Shown here: positions 61,990 through 64,000 of the stretch, in pieces
How the letters are laid out: every line of letters starts with the position of its first letter
Position numbering within the stretch: position 1 is the first letter of the stretch
Origin: Pontibacter deserti
GTDB lineage: Bacteria > Bacteroidota > Bacteroidia > Cytophagales > Hymenobacteraceae
Assembly: GCF_023630255.1 (NCBI RefSeq)
Contig: NZ_JALPRS010000001.1
Span: forward strand, 1,178,001 to 1,242,000
Direction: 5' to 3'
DNA length: 64,000 bases
Notes under the pieces: generated by a model
The model's database searches: none
What the model was told of the DNA's origin: nothing
The model's input: the letters and a program-made list of their open reading frames with translations, nothing else
Made by a program: the position numbers and the translations under genes

Positions 61990-62754
61990 TTACTGCTGAA
62001 TAAGTTGCTTTAAATGCTTCTCAAGCTGCTTTGTGTACTGGTAACCAATATTAAAAATTTCATCTGCCTTCCGGAAGCTCATCAGTCGGTAATACTTTAA
62101 CTCTGGTGGCTCGATCAGAAAATCACATAAGTGCAGGCGCATGCGTACATTGTTATTTATAGCCAGATGTGCTGTTCGCTCCACCATACTTCGTAGGGTT
62201 GTAATTTTAGCCTGATGGTTTATCGGGTTTACATGCACACCTATCTTTATATCACAATTCTGGTGCAGCGGATCAACTGGCATGTTATTCAGCAAGCCCC
62301 CATCATTCAATAATTTTCCTTGGTATGATATAGGATGATAAAGTATTGGTACTGCTGAAGAGGCGATAAGAGGCTTGATAAGTTCTCCTGTAGAGAAGTA
62401 TACCACTACCCCCTCATTCATTTCTGTAGCACTTATAATTACAGGCCGGTCCAGACTTTCGAAGGAAGCATTTTTGCCCAGATACTTTTCGTATAACTTC
62501 TCTACTTCATCTAGATGCAGAAAACCTATCTTGCCAAATGCAGGCCGAATGATCTTGAAAACGCTAAGCTCTTTTATCAGCTTCAGTATCTCTTCAGGCT
62601 TATAGCCGGCTGCATAAAAAACACTGGCAATAGCTCCTGAACTTACGCCGGAAAGTATAGAAATATTAATTCCTAATTCATCAAATGCTTTCAATACTCC
62701 CAAATGGGCTATACCGCGTGCTCCCCCACCTGATAAAGCTAGTCCGATTTTCAC
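61990..62754 (-). CDS. Patatin-like phospholipase (RssA type)
   Basis: A 254-residue serine lipase-fold protein. Oxyanion loop SGGGARG at 8-14, nucleophile GVSSG with S38, and the dyad aspartate D151 in LLNDGGLLNNMPVDP. IAHLGVLKAFDELGINISIL is the usual following helix. There is no signal peptide, so it is cytoplasmic. The substrate is probably a lysophospholipid or acyl ester, by family only. It starts three bases after the stop of the MBL-fold hydrolase on the same strand, so the two are translationally coupled and probably act together. Confidence 0.92.
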   Translation of the reverse strand: MKIGLALSGGGARGIAHLGVLKAFDELGINISILSGVSSGAIASVFYAAGYKPEEILKLIKELSVFKIIRPAFGKIGFLHLDEVEKLYEKYLGKNASFESLDRPVIISATEMNEGVVVYFSTGELIKPLIASSAVPILYHPISYQGKLLNDGGLLNNMPVDPLHQNCDIKIGVHVNPINHQAKITTLRSMVERTAHLAINNNVRMRLHLCDFLIEPPELKYYRLMSFRKADEIFNIGYQYTKQLEKHLKQLIQQ

Positions 62755-62757
62755 TAA

Positions 62758-63600
62758 TTATAGTTCGCTAAACCTGAAAGTTTCTTTTAATCGAACACCC
62801 TTCTCTGTTTGCTCCACTGTGCAGCATTCATTTATAGCATCGTGTTCGAAGAACAGTATATAATTCTCTTCGGCAGCTTTGTTCAGGAACAGGGCTTTTT
62901 CTTCCAGGGTTAAGAGTGGTCGGGTATCATATCCCATTACATAAGGCAACGGAATATGGCCTACAGAAGGTAAAAGGTCAGCCATGTATACCAGCTTCTG
63001 CCCTTTATAGTTGATTACAGGCAGCATCATCTTATCTGTATGGCCATTCATGTAGATGATCTCAAACTGTTGTATGGGTGAAGGTTGAGATGGATCAATA
63101 AATCTGAGGTGACCGCTTTCCTGCATCGGAAGAATATTCTCTTTCAGGAAAGATGCTTTCTCGCGCGCATTTGGTTCTGTTGCCCATTTCCAATGTTCGG
63201 CATTAGACCAGTAAGTAGCATTTGGAAAAACAAGCTCAAGACTTCTATCCCCATTTTTATACTTAACTCCACCCCCACAATGGTCAAAGTGCAGGTGCGT
63301 CAGGAACATGTCTGTTACATCTTCAGGTGCAAAACCAGCAGCTTTCAAAGACTTTTGTAAAGAAGCATCACCATGTAAATAGTAATAGCTGAAAAACTTT
63401 GCATCCTGCTTATCTCCGATCCCATTATCAATCAGGATAAGGCGGTCCCCATCTTCAATTAAAAGGCAACGCATAGCCCATGTACACAGGTTATTTTCAT
63501 CAGCTGGATTCGAGCGCTGCCAAATTGTTTTTGGTACAACACCAAACATAGCCCCACCATCTAACTTAAAAAAGCCTGTATCTATAACATGTAATTTCAT
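62758..63600 (-). CDS. Metallo-beta-lactamase-fold hydrolase
   Basis: A 280-residue cytoplasmic metal hydrolase with the complete HxHxDH site in FLTHLHFDHCGG (H102, H104, D106, H107), a downstream His in YMNGHTDKMMLPV, the bridging Asp in KLVYMADLLPSVGHIP and a final His in FFEHDAINE. The layout resembles N-acyl-homoserine-lactone lactonase-like members of the superfamily, but substrate prediction is not possible by eye. It is the first gene of a pair with the patatin-like gene. Upstream lies a spacer with the accA terminator. Confidence 0.88.
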   Translation of the reverse strand: MKLHVIDTGFFKLDGGAMFGVVPKTIWQRSNPADENNLCTWAMRCLLIEDGDRLILIDNGIGDKQDAKFFSYYYLHGDASLQKSLKAAGFAPEDVTDMFLTHLHFDHCGGGVKYKNGDRSLELVFPNATYWSNAEHWKWATEPNAREKASFLKENILPMQESGHLRFIDPSQPSPIQQFEIIYMNGHTDKMMLPVINYKGQKLVYMADLLPSVGHIPLPYVMGYDTRPLLTLEEKALFLNKAAEENYILFFEHDAINECCTVEQTEKGVRLKETFRFSEL

Positions 63601-63685
63601 AGTAAGTATTGTTAAGTATAAATTCGATGAACTTCGCTTCTATCAAGACTCATTACCCGAAAATTGAAGTATACAAATAAAATTA

Positions 63686-63723
63686 AAAAAGGCAGTAAAG
63701 TATAAACTCCTTACTGCCTCTTT
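63686..63723 (-). terminator. Terminator of accA, shared 12-mer loop
   Basis: GGCAGTAA - AGTATAAACTCC - TTACTGCC with AAAAAA on one side and TCTTTT on the other; on the minus strand it ends in TTTTTTAATT. AAGTATAAACTC is at 63698-63709. Confidence 0.85.
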
Positions 63724-63741
63724 TCTATGTATCTACTATAG

Positions 63742-64000
63742 TTAAGATTCTAAAACTACACCCATATCTGAGAACTTCTCGATACGTTGCATAATACGAT
63801 CTTCAGCATCTATACCTTCAAGCTCATCAAGCAATTTGCAGATCTCACGCTTCAAAGTACGCATCATCTTGTCTGGTTCAGTATGAGCACCACCGAGTGG
63901 TTCTTTAATGATGCCATCAATCAGCTTATGTTGCAGCATATCTTTGGCTGTTAACTTCAAAGCCTCAGCAGCCTGTTCTTTATAGTTCCAGCTTCTCCAA
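63742..64000 (-). CDS. accA: Acetyl-CoA carboxylase carboxyltransferase alpha subunit, 3' part only
   Basis: Part of the cytoplasmic carboxyltransferase that makes malonyl-CoA for fatty-acid synthesis. The frame is open to the right window edge and only the last 85 or so codons are present: [20 protein letters not shown] then [20 protein letters not shown], which is the characteristic C-terminus of AccA. It ends at TAA 63742 with [12 protein letters not shown]. It is followed by its own terminator. Confidence 0.95.
   Translation of the reverse strand, partial: WRSWNYKEQAAEALKLTAKDMLQHKLIDGIIKEPLGGAHTEPDKMMRTLKREICKLLDELEGIDAEDRIMQRIEKFSDMGVVLES

Overview
The window is a 64 kb stretch of ordinary, gene-dense bacterial chromosome from the phylum Bacteroidota, most likely order Cytophagales, and by overall flavour a Hymenobacteraceae / Pontibacter-like organism. 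The lineage call rests on several things seen here: a SusC/RagA-type TonB-dependent receptor, a long IspG, a type III glutamine synthetase, a Bacteroidota putative porin, a DUF4159 protein, a DUF6728 microprotein, and many genes preceded by the Bacteroidota promoter box TAnnTTTG with little Shine-Dalgarno signal. Genus is an inference; no rRNA is present. I found no tRNA, rRNA, CRISPR array, insertion sequence, prophage or attachment site, and no spacer longer than about 300 bases lacks a gene.

Layout. 1-4 kb: gatB (cut by the left edge) and alaS on the minus strand, divergent from a MerR-like regulator and dprA. 5-11 kb: a PabC-like aminotransferase, an orphan SusC-like receptor, a secreted metallo-hydrolase-fold protein, thyA and a small Cys/Met/Lys-rich secreted protein. 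11-17 kb: a coiled-coil membrane protein, a superfamily 1 helicase, SlyD-like FKBP, ACP phosphodiesterase, a flavin-binding stress protein, a CrtA-like carotenoid monooxygenase and a DsbA-fold protein. 17-27 kb: leuS, MarR, YjbR, a 54-residue membrane microprotein, ispG and glutamine synthetase III. 27-34 kb: an LTA-synthase-like sulfatase-fold protein, mtaB, an OmpH/Skp-like lipoprotein, a MacB-type permease, a conserved Bacteroidota secreted protein often mislabelled asparagine synthetase B, and miaE. 34-42 kb: a putative porin, lpxK, then a plus-strand run nif3 / zinc-ribbon / TPR / pabB. 42-50 kb: miaB, a sigma-54 activator overlapping lptE, a TPR-like protein, secG, groES and groEL. 50-64 kb: a lipoprotein, a POT peptide transporter, pckA, rsmE, a DUF4159 protein, smc, a second YjbR protein, an acyltransferase, an outer-membrane barrel, a patatin and a metallo-beta-lactamase-fold hydrolase, and accA cut by the right edge.

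Functionally the region is housekeeping: translation (alaS, leuS, gatB, rsmE, three tRNA A37-modifying enzymes mtaB, miaB, miaE), folate/thymidylate supply (pabB, pabC-like, thyA), envelope biogenesis (lpxK, lptE, Skp-like, porin, secG, acyltransferase), isoprenoid and carotenoid chemistry (ispG, crtA-like), chaperones, nitrogen assimilation and gluconeogenesis.

The unusual content is mostly non-coding: (i) a very frequent 7-mer TATA(G/C)TT / AA(C/G)TATA, whose two palindromic forms are AACTATAGTT and AAGTATACTT; (ii) at least nine spacers built as imperfect hairpins of a short repeated word, each spacer with its own word; (iii) terminator hairpins that overlap coding sequence or sit against a start codon, three of them sharing the same 12-mer loop; (iv) two genes whose GTG start lies four bases after a perfect TAnnTTTG box, suggesting leaderless mRNAs. 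No obvious new multi-gene system such as a defence island was found.
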